Below are positions 23,045 to 23,805 of a stretch of DNA of 23,805 nt, piece by piece. Source of the stretch: Rhodospirillaceae bacterium UBA3470. GTDB lineage: Bacteria > Pseudomonadota > Alphaproteobacteria > Rhodospirillales > Casp-alpha2. Within the stretch, counting starts at the first letter, position 1. Each line of letters starts with the position of its first letter. The DNA is taken from NCBI GenBank assembly GCA_002378125.1, contig DFRF01000060.1, positions 1 to 23,805 on the forward strand, given 5' to 3'. The translations under genes and the position numbers were made by a program. The notes under the pieces were generated by a model. The model was not told where the DNA came from and did not search any database. It saw nothing but the letters and a program-made list of their open reading frames with translations.

Positions 23045-23805
23045 CACCACCCGCGCCGCGGGTTCGCATTCTCAACTGGTTTTTCACCGACGTTTATGAC
23101 GACGGTCGAACTGGTGTTGTCGGCGTCATTCAATTCCTTATCCGCGGCTGCGTCCGTCGTTTCAGGTGCCGCTACTTTGGTTTTCTTCGCGCGAGGTCGG
23201 CGCTTGGGCGTTTCTGTTTTTGCGGCCTCTTCGACGCCCTCCGCGACCGCGGCTCTGCGCCGCCGCCGGCGGGGCTTGGGCGCTTCGGTCGCCGCATCCT
23301 CTTCAGCGCGGTCTTCGCCTTTCATTGATTGATCGTCAGAGCGTTCGTCGTCTCTACGCTTGCGGCTGCGGCTGGACCGGCGTTTCGGTTCCTTGGGCTC
23401 TTCCTCATCGGAGGAAGACGCCTTTGCCTCACCTTTATCCGGAAGGGTAATTTCCGGGATCTCCGGGATCGCCGGCGTTCCCGACGCGACCAGCGGTTCG
23501 GGCGTTTCCAACGCGCTCAACAAGGCAGGTTCAATGGCACTCTCATCCCCGTCGGCTTCTTCTTTTTTGGTATCTGCCGTTCCCGCGTTGTCTTCGCCAC
23601 GATGGTGGCGACGTCGTCCGCCCCGTCGTCCGCGACGGCGGCGGCGACCGGATCCTTTTTCGTCGAATTTGCCGGCGGCCTGCTGCTCGTCGGCGCTGTC
23701 GCTGGCGTCAATATCGGCCTCGTTGCCAACTAGCTCTTCGGACGCGGCGGCTTCATTCTCGTCCCCCATGGTTATGTCCGCTTCATCGCGCCGGCCGCGC
23801 CGCCG
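23032..23805 (-). CDS. rne: Ribonuclease E, C-terminal tail (partial, 5' end outside window)
   Basis: Only the last 257 codons are present; the frame is open to the window edge. The tail is unstructured and alternates acidic runs with Arg-rich blocks (GRRRRRGRRGGRRRHHRG, PRRRRRRAA, KRRPRAKK) that in RNase E bind RNA and partner proteins of the degradosome. It ends in NPRRGWWSRT, the Trp-rich end characteristic of alphaproteobacterial RNase E. The catalytic S1/DNase-I-like half is beyond the window, so enzymatic residues cannot be checked. A different Arg/Glu-rich nucleic-acid-binding protein cannot be excluded. Confidence 0.8.
   Translation of the reverse strand, partial: RRRGRRDEADITMGDENEAAASEELVGNEADIDASDSADEQQAAGKFDEKGSGRRRRRGRRGGRRRHHRGEDNAGTADTKKEEADGDESAIEPALLSALETPEPLVASGTPAIPEIPEITLPDKGEAKASSSDEEEPKEPKRRSSRSRKRRDDERSDDQSMKGEDRAEEDAATEAPKPRRRRRRAAVAEGVEEAAKTETPKRRPRAKKTKVAAPETTDAAADKELNDADNTSSTVVINVGEKPVENANPRRGWWSRT

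Overview
The window looks like chromosomal DNA of an alphaproteobacterium, probably of the Rhodospirillales type. I base this on gene content and order: erpA/xthA divergent from dgt, then SPOR protein, nagZ, M50 protease, scpA, scpB, tatA, tatB, tatC, and an RNase E with an Arg/Glu-rich tail ending in RRGWW. GC content is moderate, no rRNA or tRNA gene was recognised, and I see no CRISPR array, IS element or prophage. Nearly everything is housekeeping; there is no obvious novel defence or mobile system.

Layout. (1) 127-4773, minus strand: an IlvD/Edd-family dehydratase, then a cluster read from right to left: A-type Fe-S carrier (erpA), exodeoxyribonuclease III (xthA), a beta-hydroxyacid dehydrogenase and a small exported protein. 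(2) 4774-5146: a 373-bp divergent regulatory region, AT-rich, with one tiny ORF that has a strong ribosome-binding site. (3) 5147-12548, plus strand: dgt, SPOR protein, nagZ, a decayed M50 site-2-protease gene, scpA, scpB, tatA, tatB, tatC. This links nucleotide pools, peptidoglycan recycling and division, chromosome condensation and folded-protein export. As I remember this synteny block, argS usually follows dgt and serS usually follows tatC; both are absent here. (4) 12841-16242, minus strand: wecB and wecC (UDP-ManNAcA synthesis for a surface polysaccharide) with a quinone-oxidoreductase gene coupled to wecC by a TAATG junction. (5) 16378-17091, plus strand: a secreted protein with two PDZ domains and no protease domain. 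(6) 17106-20083, minus strand: an envelope protein-quality group made of an M48 metalloprotease with TPRs, a lipoprotein coupled to it by TAATG, and a DsbA-like thiol oxidoreductase. (7) 20070-23013, plus strand: a divergent gamma-glutamyltransferase-family lipoprotein and a class I aminotransferase. (8) 23032-23805, minus strand: the C-terminal tail of RNase E, running off the window.

Most notable observations: the 680-bp stretch between nagZ and scpA is not empty. It holds a recognisable M50 protease gene broken by several frameshifts and stops, with the HExxH zinc site destroyed. The gamma-glutamyltransferase homologue lacks the usual nucleophilic Thr and two glutamate-binding residues. 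All function calls come from reading translated sequence and remembered family motifs; no database search was run.
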